From: JANXQE01 sp035651635
GTDB lineage: Bacteria > Verrucomicrobiota > Verrucomicrobiia > Limisphaerales > UBA8199
Assembly (NCBI GenBank): GCA_035651635.1
Contig: DASRFK010000161.1
Coordinates: 1-13,129, forward strand
Direction of reading: 5' to 3'
DNA length: 13,129 nucleotides
The notes beneath the pieces are model-generated. The model saw only the letters and a list, made by a program, of their open reading frames with translations. It was not told the DNA's origin and made no database searches. The translations under genes were made by a program, and so were the position numbers. Numbering within the stretch: position 1 is the stretch's first letter; the number at the start of each line of letters is the position of its first letter. Shown here piece after piece: positions 4,263-13,046 of the stretch.

Positions 4263-7200
4263 TTATGGTGTCTGGATCAAATAGAACAGATTTGAATTCG
4301 CCGGATTGACCGGCAAGCTGATCGAGAAGTTTCCACTGCTATCGAACGTCCCGGTCGCGGCAGTACCCCAGCTGGACCGGGGCACCGTCAGGCTTGCATT
4401 GGTTCGGATCGTGTAGGTGCCATTTGCCGGGCCGCCGGATCCGCCCAGGGTTAGATGTCCATCGCTCAGTTTCGGGCTCGAAAAGACCGGTTGGGGCACC
4501 CCGGCGCCGGCAACGCCCAGCAATTCAACTTCGCCAACCTCCAAATAGGAGGCAGTGTTGGGCGCCACCACGTTCGGGAAGGTCAGGCGATAAGTGGTAA
4601 AGCCGCGGGTGTTTGAGAAGAGCAACTCTTGCACCGAAGCCTGCAGCGGGTCCACCGGCAGATCGGCTGAGTTACGAGCCGCCGGCAAGGACAGGGGACC
4701 CGACGCGATCGGGGTATAATTGGTTCCCCCATCATTCGAGCCTTCGAGCACAAATGAATTGGGATCATTTGCCACCGCATCCTGGCCGGGATAGACCCGC
4801 AGGCCGGTCACGACAGTGCTGCCCGCCGCCGGCGTGATGATTAGTCCCACCGGCCCACCGAAGGGCGGGAAGCCGGCGCTCGCATTCAACCCACTGCCGC
4901 CGTTTTGCCATTCGGTCATGACGTCGTCAATCGCGTTTGCCGGAAGGGCGTTGCCGCCGTAACGCGTCCCGGTTGTGTCGCCAAACTCACTCACCGGGTC
5001 AGTCGGCTGACTCACATCCAGGTTGGTGCTGTAAATGTAGAGGTGGGCGACGGAACTTGTGACAAATCCGGACGAGCTGTTGGCGATCGCGATGTAATCA
5101 GCCGCGTCGGCAAAGGTGGTGGGGTTCAAACTCAAGGTGGTCGTCTGTGATCCAGAAATGTTCCCGCCGTCCGTCAGCGGAACATACACTCCATTAGTCC
5201 CTTTGCTCCAGCTCACGCTGGGGGTGGGAGTAAAGCTGGGAATGGCGGTAAAGGAGGCATTATCAGGCCCAAATCCGGTGGGAGCACCATAGGCCTTGGC
5301 ATCCACGGGTTGTGTGCTGAAGAAGGCATGTGAAGTATCATTCGTCCCCAGCAGCTCAAGCTCTTGAAACTGTATTTGGCCCGAGCCTTTTTGGGTCGGG
5401 AAAGACAATTTATAAGTGGTGTAGCCGTTGACGTTGGCGAATCGCACCTCGGTCACAAAATTTGTGAGAGGATTAGGCGCCGCCGCAATGAGAGGATTGC
5501 GGTTGTCCGGCAAGGTAATCGAATTAGACGAGATCAGCGTGTAGTTGGCTCCGCCGTCCGTAGAACCTTCCAGCTTGTAGGACGAAGGATCGCGCCCGGT
5601 CGCGTCCGCACCAGTGTAGATCCGCAAGCCGCTGACCACAGTGCGTCCAACCGAGGGCGTGATGACCAAACCCGGGATTCCTCCGGAAATGTTCGCACCG
5701 AATTTGGTATTCATGGAATCATCAATGGCAAAGGCAGGTGATCCGTCGCCAAAAGCTGAAATGTTTACACCGGTGATCGCGTCGCCCGGCTGTGTGACGT
5801 CTGAGTTGGTTGAAAAGACCCCCAGCGTCGCCGTGGCGCTGGCAATGAACCCGGCTGAATCGCTCGCTATCAATTGGTAATCCGCCTGGTCCCCAAACCC
5901 GATCGAGCTGATGTTCAAGTTGGTCGTGGTCACACCGGAGATGCCGATGCCATTGGAGAGATTGACAAACACACCGTTGGTCCCCTTCTGCCACTGATAA
6001 GTGATGGGCGCGTTGGCCGTGGCCGCCGAGGTGAAGGAGATGCTGGAGCCGACATAGGCATTCACCGACCTGGGCTGTAACGCAATGATCGGCGGGAGCG
6101 CCCCGGTTGAACCGCTGACCGCAAAAATCGCCAGACGCCCACCAGCCGTGTTGGTATTCTCCAGGTAAATGCTGGTGACCGGATGGACCGTGTCAGACAA
6201 GACGAGATCACTCTCAAGCAACCGCGGGTTATTGCCATTTACCCCGCCATATTGGGCCGTATCCACCGCCACACGCCCGTTGGCGATATAAGCAAACGGG
6301 ACGCTGGTGTTAAACCAGTCATTCACCGTCAGGGTGTTTGTCTCCGGAGAGCCGCCCTGGTGGTTGATTACTACGTTGACCGTCACGGGCCCGTTTGCGG
6401 CCGCGCCCAGAAAGGACAACCCGGTAAAGGCGGCGGGTGTGGTCAGGGTGATCGTGTCGTTGGTCATCGAAGCGGGCGTGCCGATATATATGGCGTCGTT
6501 CACCGTGTAGTCCGAGGGCATCTGGTAAACGTGATCCTGCGTTGAATTGGTGATAAAACTGCCCGGATGCGGCAGGCCGGTGCCGGTCAAATCCTGGGTG
6601 GGACTGTTGTACGTGCCTGAATCGGCATTGTTGATGTTGTAACCTTTCTCGTACCAGGAATTGCCCGTATTGAGCTCGGTATCCATGGATTCAGTCGTGG
6701 CGAACACGTTTGTTCCGTCGACCACCAGCTGGCTGGTCACGCGGCCGTCTTTGGGCGCGCCGGCTTCGACCACAAAGTCGTAATCGTAGCCGGTGACGGC
6801 AATGGGGGCGACCGTCGTGCCGGAGCTGGGCGTAGCGCCGCTAACGCCCATGATATCATTGTGAGAACTGGATTGGCCGCTGGCATACCGCAGTTCAATG
6901 CTCGTGACCGGGCTGGTTGTATTGGTCAGGGTAATATCCCGGAAATAAATACGCGGGTTACCCCTGCCATCACCGCTGTTGCCGTCAGTTTCGGTAGTCA
7001 GGTTTACCGTTGAATTACAGCGGCCTCCTGCGATATAGGCCACACCGCTCCCACCAAACCAGTCCGGGCAGCCAAAGCTCCCCGTTTCGACCGTGCCATC
7101 CTGGTGTTTCACCAGCACATTGATCGTGTCGCCGCCGTTTCCGCCGCTGCCCAGGAAGGAGAGCTTGGTATAAACGGCGGGGGTCACGAGTGTAAACGTG

Positions 7201-7550
7201 CCGTTGGTTATTGCCGTATCGATCAGAATCCCGTTGGGCGCCGTGTAGCTCGGGGCCATGGTAAAGGAGTGGGTCGGATCGTCCAGAGCCGTAAAAGTGC
7301 TCCCGGCCGCAGGCAGGCCATTCCCGGGATGCGCGGTATCAAAACCAATCTCGAACCATGTATTCGCCGTATTGTTCGTGCCATTGTCCACCGAGGCGGT
7401 GGTTGAGATGGTGAGGGTAGGCTGGGCGTTGGACTCGACAATGACGTCCGCATTATAGCTGTTGGTTTGAATCGCAACCGGGCTATATCCCGCTTGGCAT
7501 AGGCGAGCGACTGCCAGCGTTATGCCGTAGATGACCATTTTTAATTTCAT
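4263..7550 (-). CDS. Large secreted multidomain adhesin-like protein (1,095 aa)
   Basis: Probable exported surface or periplasmic protein of unknown binding specificity. Signal peptide at about 1-20 (MKLKMVIYGITLAVA, cleavage near CQA/GYS). Residues 22-240 and 250-482 are two diverged copies of one domain (shared: W[FY]E.G[FY], F[LT]..LSFLG, DWF...AYIA.GR, NPR, SPVTSI/HPVTSI, GVSG/AVSG). Next come an Ig-like domain (487-580), a discoidin/F5-8C-like domain (583-736), a second Ig-like domain (743-842) and a second discoidin-like domain (845-1012). The last pair shares AIDD, LEGS.DGG.NYT and ELLG. A C-terminal beta module (1018-1095) ends LFYLIQTP. No catalytic motif is visible. The ATG at 7550 places the signal peptide at the N-terminus. 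An in-frame ATG at 7586 would add 12 residues and cannot be excluded. Function, beyond probable carbohydrate or surface binding, is inference. Confidence 0.85.
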   Translation of the reverse strand: MKLKMVIYGITLAVARLCQAGYSPVAIQTNSYNADVIVESNAQPTLTISTTASVDNGTNNTANTWFEIGFDTAHPGNGLPAAGSTFTALDDPTHSFTMAPSYTAPNGILIDTAITNGTFTLVTPAVYTKLSFLGSGGNGGDTINVLVKHQDGTVETGSFGCPDWFGGSGVAYIAGGRCNSTVNLTTETDGNSGDGRGNPRIYFRDITLTNTTSPVTSIELRYASGQSSSHNDIMGVSGATPSSGTTVAPIAVTGYDYDFVVEAGAPKDGRVTSQLVVDGTNVFATTESMDTELNTGNSWYEKGYNINNADSGTYNSPTQDLTGTGLPHPGSFITNSTQDHVYQMPSDYTVNDAIYIGTPASMTNDTITLTTPAAFTGLSFLGAAANGPVTVNVVINHQGGSPETNTLTVNDWFNTSVPFAYIANGRVAVDTAQYGGVNGNNPRLLESDLVLSDTVHPVTSIYLENTNTAGGRLAIFAVSGSTGALPPIIALQPRSVNAYVGSSISFTSAATANAPITYQWQKGTNGVFVNLSNGIGISGVTTTNLNISSIGFGDQADYQLIASDSAGFIASATATLGVFSTNSDVTQPGDAITGVNISAFGDGSPAFAIDDSMNTKFGANISGGIPGLVITPSVGRTVVSGLRIYTGADATGRDPSSYKLEGSTDGGANYTLISSNSITLPDNRNPLIAAAPNPLTNFVTEVRFANVNGYTTYKLSFPTQKGSGQIQFQELELLGTNDTSHAFFSTQPVDAKAYGAPTGFGPDNASFTAIPSFTPTPSVSWSKGTNGVYVPLTDGGNISGSQTTTLSLNPTTFADAADYIAIANSSSGFVTSSVAHLYIYSTNLDVSQPTDPVSEFGDTTGTRYGGNALPANAIDDVMTEWQNGGSGLNASAGFPPFGGPVGLIITPAAGSTVVTGLRVYPGQDAVANDPNSFVLEGSNDGGTNYTPIASGPLSLPAARNSADLPVDPLQASVQELLFSNTRGFTTYRLTFPNVVAPNTASYLEVGEVELLGVAGAGVPQPVFSSPKLSDGHLTLGGSGGPANGTYTIRTNASLTVPRSSWGTAATGTFDSSGNFSISLPVNPANSNLFYLIQTP

Positions 7551-7919
7551 ATTTCTTGCTTTGGGTCTGCATCCTCGTTGATGCATTCATTTTTGTTTTC
7601 CTCGAGGTGGGTCATTCTGCAGCTCCCGCGACCGAACCTAACAGTGCACACTCACCACGGACGAGTTACTCATCAGAGTTTTCAGAATAGGGAAACGAGA
7701 GGTTCCGTCTATGGGGTGAATTTGCCTTCACTTTTGGGGATTCAACCCCACTTCTCGCGTCGGGAGCCACAGGTGGGCCGGTCGGTTCAGCCGACGCCGA
7801 GACGAATTCTGCTGGCGGTCCATGACCTAACCTGGAGCATGGTGATGAGCTGCGCCTGGCTTGGTTAGCCAAGGCTTTGGTTGGGAGGACCGAAGAATTG
7901 CCCCCCTTCTCTTCAGCGG
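7551..7919. other. Intergenic region with adjacent hairpins
   Basis: 369 nt between two minus-strand genes. It contains hairpins GTGAA/TTCAC (7716-7720/7727-7731) and TGGGG-ATTCAA-CCCCA (7735-7750), which could alternatively merge into one longer bulged stem (7713-7721 with 7740-7749). A short CTTGG-TTAG-CCAAG stem lies at 7860-7873. No T-tailed terminator follows the upstream gene, and no confident promoter for the downstream gene was recognised. The open frames across it have no recognisable product. Confidence 0.45.
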
Positions 7920-10900
7920 TTATTGCTGCAGCGCGCGATAGAAGCGGTACGGATAATTGCTCGATTTGGGGTCGACGAAGAACAACAGGTTGGTTGGGAC
8001 CGAATTGGTGAGCAGCAGCACCCAATCCTGGAGATTGGTCGACGCTTCGAGGACGTAGTTACTGCCGGCGCTGCCAAGCAGCGTCATTTGCAGCATTCCG
8101 TTCGTGAAACTCTCCGCCCCAAACCGGAATGGCGAAACAAAGAACTGGGCGCTGGCGGAGACGCTGTTGTCGTAACTGGTTTCGAACGCGGCCGCCGAAA
8201 GGATCACGTTACTCGTTACGAGAAGCGCGCCGGCGTACTGCAGCGAATTGGTTGTCGGCAGCGTGCCGTCGAGGGTGTAAAAGATGGCGGCCTTGGGGTC
8301 GGGCTGCTGAAACGTGACACTGACCTGGTTGAAGAAGTTCCCGCCTTCGGGCGTGATGGTTGGCGGGGCCAGGGCGGGCGTGCCGGGCAGGCTGTCGATC
8401 CAGGCGATCAGGGTTTGCACGGCGTTGGTGTCGATCAGGTTCCTGAAATCCGGCATTTGGATGTCTTGATCGGTGGTATTGATTCGAGCCAGTAGCACCG
8501 ACCTCCAGATATCCTTCGATTTCACGACAAAGGCGTTGTCCGAGATGCCGAGGTTGAACAGAGCGGGGTAATTGGTGATGTGTTGCTGGGCCAGGGGCGT
8601 GTCGAAGCGGGCGTCCCACGTGGGGCCGTCGCCGCCGGGCTGATGACAGGCCTGGCAGTTTGCATCCAAATAGGAGCGGACTCGTTGCTGCACCGACGCG
8701 CTCAGATTGGTCAGCGAGGACAGTTGAGCATAGCTGCCAATGCTGCTCTCGTTGATGGCCGGGTTTAACAGACCAAGCCGGTTCAAGGTCCGGATCTGGT
8801 TGTCGGTTTCGCCGGTCGAAGCGTAGGCCAGGTTTCCGTTTAATTGGCGGACATTGGCGCCCAGGACATAATTGGCCACGGGCGTGTGGCAGCTCACACA
8901 ATCCGACGGGCCCGGATACGTCCAGGTCTGGGTCCGAATGCCTGAAGCGTTGGTGATCAAAATGCCTTCGGACAAGCTGCTGGCCAGCAGGTCGGCGTCG
9001 CTGTTGTCCGGCCGCCACTTATAGCTGACGCCGTAGACGGCCCCATTGTTGTCGCGCACCAGGAGCTGAGTCTCCAGGCGCCGCGCGGTCGAGTTGGTCT
9101 CGTTCACCACCAAGTCAAAATTCTTCACAAATACAGTTCCGGCGGGAAAGGTCCAGGAGTTGGTGGGCTGAAATTGGATTTGTTCGTCAAGCGTGGTTGG
9201 ACTGCCGTGGTACGGCACCGACATAAACCAGGTGCTGGCGGCGTTGTCTTTCCACTGCGGCGCGTTCGGCGCATACGGAATCAACCCAGTCGCCGGTGTA
9301 CGATTGGCCGTGTTGGCGTAGACTCCCGTGCCCGACAGCACGGCCGGCAGGGCTCCGCTGGAGTCCGGCGGCATATTGAGGAAAGCGGCTGCGGTTGTGC
9401 GGTTGGTCAAACCATAGGGTTGCCCGGAGCCGCTCGTGACGCTGATGCTCACCGGCGCGGAAGTGCCGAACATGCCGCCGCTGCTGAGGGCGACGGCGGT
9501 GAGCGCATAATTTCCGGCACTGAGCCCGGTGGCGGTCAGGGCATAAGGGACATTGCTGACACTGCCCAGGAAGGTCGAGTTGGCGTAGAAATCGACGCGG
9601 GTAATTGTGTCGTAGAGAGAGTCGGCCTCGGCGGTGAGCGTGACGCTGGCGACAGCGGAGTACGTGGAGCTTGTGAGGGGTGCGCTCAACGCCACCGACG
9701 GCGGAGAATTGCTGTAGGTGAAGCCGTTGACGGTGACGTTGTCAATCGTCGCCGTGCTGATGGCACCGTTATTGTGCGCCGTCACGGCCAGTCCTACGAA
9801 ATAAGCGGTGTTGGTCAGCGCGAGCGTTGTGGGCGAGCCGACCTGAGTCCAGTTCACGCCGTCGGCGCTGTTGTACGCGGTGAAAGTAGTGTTGGTGCGA
9901 GTTAGGCGGACCCAGTTGTTGGGGGCGGGTTTCAAGCCGCCGCCGGAGACGTTGCCGCTGGCGGCGACTCCATTGGCGGTGCGGTACTGAAAATCCATGC
10001 CATTGCCCGGCGTGATGGTCATGTATCCATAGGCCGCGCCGGGGGCGAGCGAATCGCGGACCATGACGCCGGCTTTGGCCCAGGGATCGGTGTCACCTTG
10101 GGACGTCACGCGCGCGCGGATGTCGCAGCCATTCGTCAGGCGTTGGTAGACGTAGCGGAACCCATCCGCACTGTTCCAGATGTCGGCGCCCGAACCACTC
10201 ACGATAAAAACGCCGTTCGAGTAGAATGCGCCGCCGGCAGCGGCTACCGAGCCGATGTCGCTCGTCTGCCATGGCGCCGGCGGCAGGTTGAGGCTGTTGA
10301 CGAAGCTTGCGCTGGCGACCGCGCTGTTCACGTACCCCGCTGCGGCCGCGATTGCCTGTACGCTCGCGGTCTTCGTGAGCACGAACGGCCCGGTGTAGAC
10401 CGTGGAATTGGTGGTCGGCGTCGTCCCGTCCGTAGTGTAATAAACCACCGCGGCCGGGCCGGTGTTGCTGATGCTCACCGTGACGGAATTGGTAAACACG
10501 CCGCCGTTGGGGGCGATCACGGGTGCCGAGAGGAACGTTCCCAGTCCATATACCGAGAGGGTGTATTGCCCGCCGACATAAACTTTGCCGCCGGCGACCA
10601 TGGGCGTGGTCATTTTCACCGCCGGCCCCATGCTGTCGCGGGAAGCCAGTTGACCGCTATTCCACAGCATTTGCGAAATATTGGCGGCGTTGAACGCGTA
10701 GAGGGTCCCCGGGCTGCCGCTGTTGCCGGAATTGTTGTTAATGACCCAGACGATGCCGTTACTGTTGGCGTTGGCGGAAACCACCGGGCTGCCATTCAGC
10801 GAGCCAAAGGAAACCGGGGCAGTCGCGGCGGCGGTTTGGTTGATGGATGCGTTGCTGATGCTGAAGGCCTTCAGCGCGGCCGAACTCGCCTGAAAGAAAA

Positions 10901-12218
10901 GCAAGTTGTTCCAATACGCGGGCGGGCTCCAGGAACCGCTAATCCCGTTGAAAGACTCGACGATTTGACTGTCGCTGCCGTTTTGGAAATGGCCCATGTT
11001 GTCGCGATCCACCAGATAAATCTTGCCTGACTTGCCTGGCCCGACGATCAGGTGCGGATGGGCGGCGCTGCCGACCGAATCCGGCAGCAGCACCGGGCCG
11101 CAAGACCCGAGGTCGGTGTCGTTATTGGCCAAGGTCTTTTGATCGAAGGGAGTGAAGTAATCGGCGACTGCCAGGATATTGGTCGTCAGCGCGTTGGTCG
11201 TCGAAAGTTTCACGAAACTATCGGCGTAATCCCCACCATTGGTATTGGCGCTAAACGAGCCGTTGCCGGTTTCAAAAAACAAGTTGTTGTTGGCATCGAC
11301 GCAGATCCCCCCGCCGCCCATCCAGATGCCACCCTCGGCCGCGTTGGCGCCGAACACCGCAGCGCTGGCGTTAGGCGTGGTATTGAAGACCCCTTTCAAC
11401 GCGAGGTTGGTGGCGTTGTAGGCAAAGACCCAGCCATGATACGGGTCGGTGTCGGCGTAGCTGGCGTAGGTAACGACCAATAGGCCGCTCGCCAGGCAGA
11501 GCGCCGGGCGCTCACCATGCTGGATGGCCGAGAAGGTCTGCACCCCGCCGCTGCTCCCGACGCCCGTGCCGGGCACGGAGCCGGCCACGACGACCGGGCT
11601 GTAAGGCCGCTCGGCTCCAGTCGCGACGTCCAGGGCATGGATCCGATGAACATAGTTGGTTGTGCTGCCAAGGATATCGCGGGTGAAGGCGTCGACGTAA
11701 ATCGTGCCGCTCGCCGGATCAATGACCGGAGTGCCGGTCATTCCGACTTCCGGGACAATATCAGTGTAACCGCCGCCGCTGTACCGGTAGCCAAAGGGCG
11801 CGGCCGCACTGTTGGCGGACACTCCGAAATTGTTCGTCCAGAGAATGCCGCCGTGGGCGCCGGAATTGCCATCGGCGTCGAGCGCATACAACGTGTCATG
11901 TTCGGTCGCGACGAACACAACGTTGTGGGTCCCCAACCCGGGAATGGTCACGTTCGTCAGGAGGAGCGGTTCGGCATAGACATAGCCGTCAAGCCCGTAC
12001 GAAAACAATTTCCCGAAGGTGTTGGTGTTTACATTGGCGGGTGTAAGCCAGGTTTCACTGGTATTGGCGCCCTGCCGCGTGTTGTCATAGTGATACGTCG
12101 TGACCGAGACGGCGGTGATCGAGGCGTTGGCCGAGAGGGTCGTAACCATCGCCAGCAGAGAGAGGACTTTGGCGCAAATCAAACAGCTTTGGGGAAAGTG
12201 AGGGTACAGAGACTTCAT
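7920..12218 (-). CDS. Secreted PQQ-like propeller / diheme cytochrome c mosaic protein (1,432 aa)
   Basis: Probable exported haemoprotein. N-terminal signal (about 1-32, ending LSANA). PQQ-type beta-propeller region about 35-562, with YHYDNTRQGANTSETWLTP at 42-60, VFVATEHDTLYALDAD at 101-116 and GPGKSGKIYLVDRDNMG at 393-409. Then a chitobiase-C-terminal-type repeat (564-641, YYTTDGTTPT), a DUF1349/concanavalin-like domain (645-832, DPWAKAGVMVRDS), an Ig-like domain (838-928), and a region resembling the SO2930/TIGR03806 diheme cytochrome family (935-1280, WTFPAGTVFVKNF, RRLETQLLV). CVSCH (1107-1111) and CQACH (1188-1192) are two covalent-haem motifs, and Met1255 is a possible axial ligand. 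A second chitobiase-type repeat (1285-1361) and a Verrucomicrobiota-style C-terminal module (TNLQDW...YRFYRALQQ) follow. Haem attachment needs export, consistent with the signal. Substrate and quinone binding are unknown. The ATG has no Shine-Dalgarno sequence. Confidence 0.88.
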   Translation of the reverse strand: MKSLYPHFPQSCLICAKVLSLLAMVTTLSANASITAVSVTTYHYDNTRQGANTSETWLTPANVNTNTFGKLFSYGLDGYVYAEPLLLTNVTIPGLGTHNVVFVATEHDTLYALDADGNSGAHGGILWTNNFGVSANSAAAPFGYRYSGGGYTDIVPEVGMTGTPVIDPASGTIYVDAFTRDILGSTTNYVHRIHALDVATGAERPYSPVVVAGSVPGTGVGSSGGVQTFSAIQHGERPALCLASGLLVVTYASYADTDPYHGWVFAYNATNLALKGVFNTTPNASAAVFGANAAEGGIWMGGGGICVDANNNLFFETGNGSFSANTNGGDYADSFVKLSTTNALTTNILAVADYFTPFDQKTLANNDTDLGSCGPVLLPDSVGSAAHPHLIVGPGKSGKIYLVDRDNMGHFQNGSDSQIVESFNGISGSWSPPAYWNNLLFFQASSAALKAFSISNASINQTAAATAPVSFGSLNGSPVVSANANSNGIVWVINNNSGNSGSPGTLYAFNAANISQMLWNSGQLASRDSMGPAVKMTTPMVAGGKVYVGGQYTLSVYGLGTFLSAPVIAPNGGVFTNSVTVSISNTGPAAVVYYTTDGTTPTTNSTVYTGPFVLTKTASVQAIAAAAGYVNSAVASASFVNSLNLPPAPWQTSDIGSVAAAGGAFYSNGVFIVSGSGADIWNSADGFRYVYQRLTNGCDIRARVTSQGDTDPWAKAGVMVRDSLAPGAAYGYMTITPGNGMDFQYRTANGVAASGNVSGGGLKPAPNNWVRLTRTNTTFTAYNSADGVNWTQVGSPTTLALTNTAYFVGLAVTAHNNGAISTATIDNVTVNGFTYSNSPPSVALSAPLTSSTYSAVASVTLTAEADSLYDTITRVDFYANSTFLGSVSNVPYALTATGLSAGNYALTAVALSSGGMFGTSAPVSISVTSGSGQPYGLTNRTTAAAFLNMPPDSSGALPAVLSGTGVYANTANRTPATGLIPYAPNAPQWKDNAASTWFMSVPYHGSPTTLDEQIQFQPTNSWTFPAGTVFVKNFDLVVNETNSTARRLETQLLVRDNNGAVYGVSYKWRPDNSDADLLASSLSEGILITNASGIRTQTWTYPGPSDCVSCHTPVANYVLGANVRQLNGNLAYASTGETDNQIRTLNRLGLLNPAINESSIGSYAQLSSLTNLSASVQQRVRSYLDANCQACHQPGGDGPTWDARFDTPLAQQHITNYPALFNLGISDNAFVVKSKDIWRSVLLARINTTDQDIQMPDFRNLIDTNAVQTLIAWIDSLPGTPALAPPTITPEGGNFFNQVSVTFQQPDPKAAIFYTLDGTLPTTNSLQYAGALLVTSNVILSAAAFETSYDNSVSASAQFFVSPFRFGAESFTNGMLQMTLLGSAGSNYVLEASTNLQDWVLLLTNSVPTNLLFFVDPKSSNYPYRFYRALQQ

Positions 12219-12394
12219 GAGCGGCGAGCCCGCGGCGCGGGGTACAAATTGCGTTAGGCGGAGTTAATATTGTGGTAAATCAATCTCATACCAGGACCCC
12301 CGGCACAAGTGCCGTTTTTGTCACATTTTAAATTGAGGTTGCCTCGAGCCTCGCGCCGGTTGCCTGCGCTGGCGCCTCCAGTTACCATGAAGCC
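12219..12394. other. Divergent intergenic region
   Basis: 176 nt between divergently transcribed genes, so it should hold promoters for both directions. It is AT-rich around 12266-12290 and 12315-12335, but no -35/-10 pair with good spacing could be assigned. It includes the terminator-like hairpin at 12301-12319. Confidence 0.45.
12301..12319 (+). terminator. T-tailed hairpin upstream of the small secreted gene
   Basis: CGGCA (12301-12305), loop CAAG and TGCCG (12310-12314) are followed at once by TTTTT (12315-12319), the form of an intrinsic terminator on the plus strand. It lies upstream of the plus-strand gene at 12395 and not downstream of any plus-strand gene, so it could be a leader attenuator or a barrier to stray transcription. 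The short 5-bp stem leaves room for coincidence. Confidence 0.45.
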
Positions 12395-12922
12395 ATGGTT
12401 CGAGCGCTTTCCATCGCCATCGCCGGGTGGTTGGCCGCCGGGTTCTGCGCCAGTGCAGAAACCAACACGGCAGGAAAAACCCCTGAGTGGGAAGGCCAGC
12501 GGCTGGAGACGCAGCAACTGACCGGGCAATTGCGCGCGCAATGCATCTCCGGGCGACGCTCGATCTGCGGGAAGATCCTGCGGATTTTTTCCAATGGTAT
12601 CCTGGTGGAGAGCGGCTATACGAATTTGGCGCGCGCACCGCTGACGAAATCCTGGCTGATTCCAGGCACCGTCACGGCGGCGCGCGGCGAGAATCTGGTG
12701 GAGACCCGGGAACCGGGTGCCCTGTGCGTCGGAACGGTTCTTTTGACCGACCTGCCGCGAGGCAAACCGCGCCAGTATGATTACGTGGTCATTGCCGGCT
12801 ACCCGACCGGAGAATTTACCTACACGTCGGTGGGTTCGGTGCGCAAAACCGTAAGAAGGTTTTCGGCGAACCTGGACAAAGCGGTTCGCACAAATCTGGC
12901 CGCCGTGCAAGAACACCCCTGA
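12395..12922 (+). CDS. Small secreted protein of unknown function (175 aa)
   Basis: I do not recognise a named family. The N-terminus is a clear Sec signal (MVRALSIAIAGWLAAGFCASA, probable cleavage before E22). The position before Cys18 is Phe, which does not fit a lipobox. The mature part has three cysteines (50, 58, 111), a central ICGKILRIFSNGILVESGYT stretch (57-76), repeated beta-type hydrophobic alternation, and a basic C-terminal tail (VRKTVRRFSANLDKAVRTN). This suggests a small beta-rich periplasmic or surface protein. It is transcribed away from the cytochrome mosaic gene, so the two may share a regulatory region. No Shine-Dalgarno sequence precedes the ATG. An ATG 9 nt upstream is out of frame. 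The plausible signal peptide supports it being a real gene. Confidence 0.72.
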   Translation: MVRALSIAIAGWLAAGFCASAETNTAGKTPEWEGQRLETQQLTGQLRAQCISGRRSICGKILRIFSNGILVESGYTNLARAPLTKSWLIPGTVTAARGENLVETREPGALCVGTVLLTDLPRGKPRQYDYVVIAGYPTGEFTYTSVGSVRKTVRRFSANLDKAVRTNLAAVQEHP

Positions 12923-13046
12923 AATTGGAACGAACCGCTCGCGAAACGGCCGTACTGCAAGGCTCGCGCGACGCCAAAATAGGCCCACGATATGCCAAAA
13001 TCAGTGTCTCGCTCCGGCATCAAAGGGCAAAGACTGTACGCGGCGT

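Noticed and set aside
7650..7680. Hammerhead-ribozyme-like CTGATGAG on the minus strand (about 7669-7676)
   Set aside because: The short stem that follows is not succeeded by the required GAAA core, and no flanking stems I and III were found.
7735..7750. T-arm-like hairpin TGGGG-ATTCAA-CCCCA suggesting a tRNA
   Set aside because: No acceptor, D or anticodon arms at the right distances on either strand, and no CCA end.
7666..8025. 119-codon minus-strand frame across the end of the cytochrome gene
   Set aside because: It overlaps the C-terminus of the well-supported 1,432-aa gene in another frame and has no domain.
9174..12257. Long plus-strand frames (9174-9905, 10098-11030, 11517-12257) opposite the cytochrome mosaic gene
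   Set aside because: They are antisense shadows of a GC-rich gene: Arg/Gly/Val-rich, without domains, while the minus frame carries clear family motifs.
12254..12988. 244-codon minus-strand frame opposite the small secreted gene
   Set aside because: No signal or domain, and it overlaps nearly the whole plus-strand gene whose signal peptide and composition look genuine.
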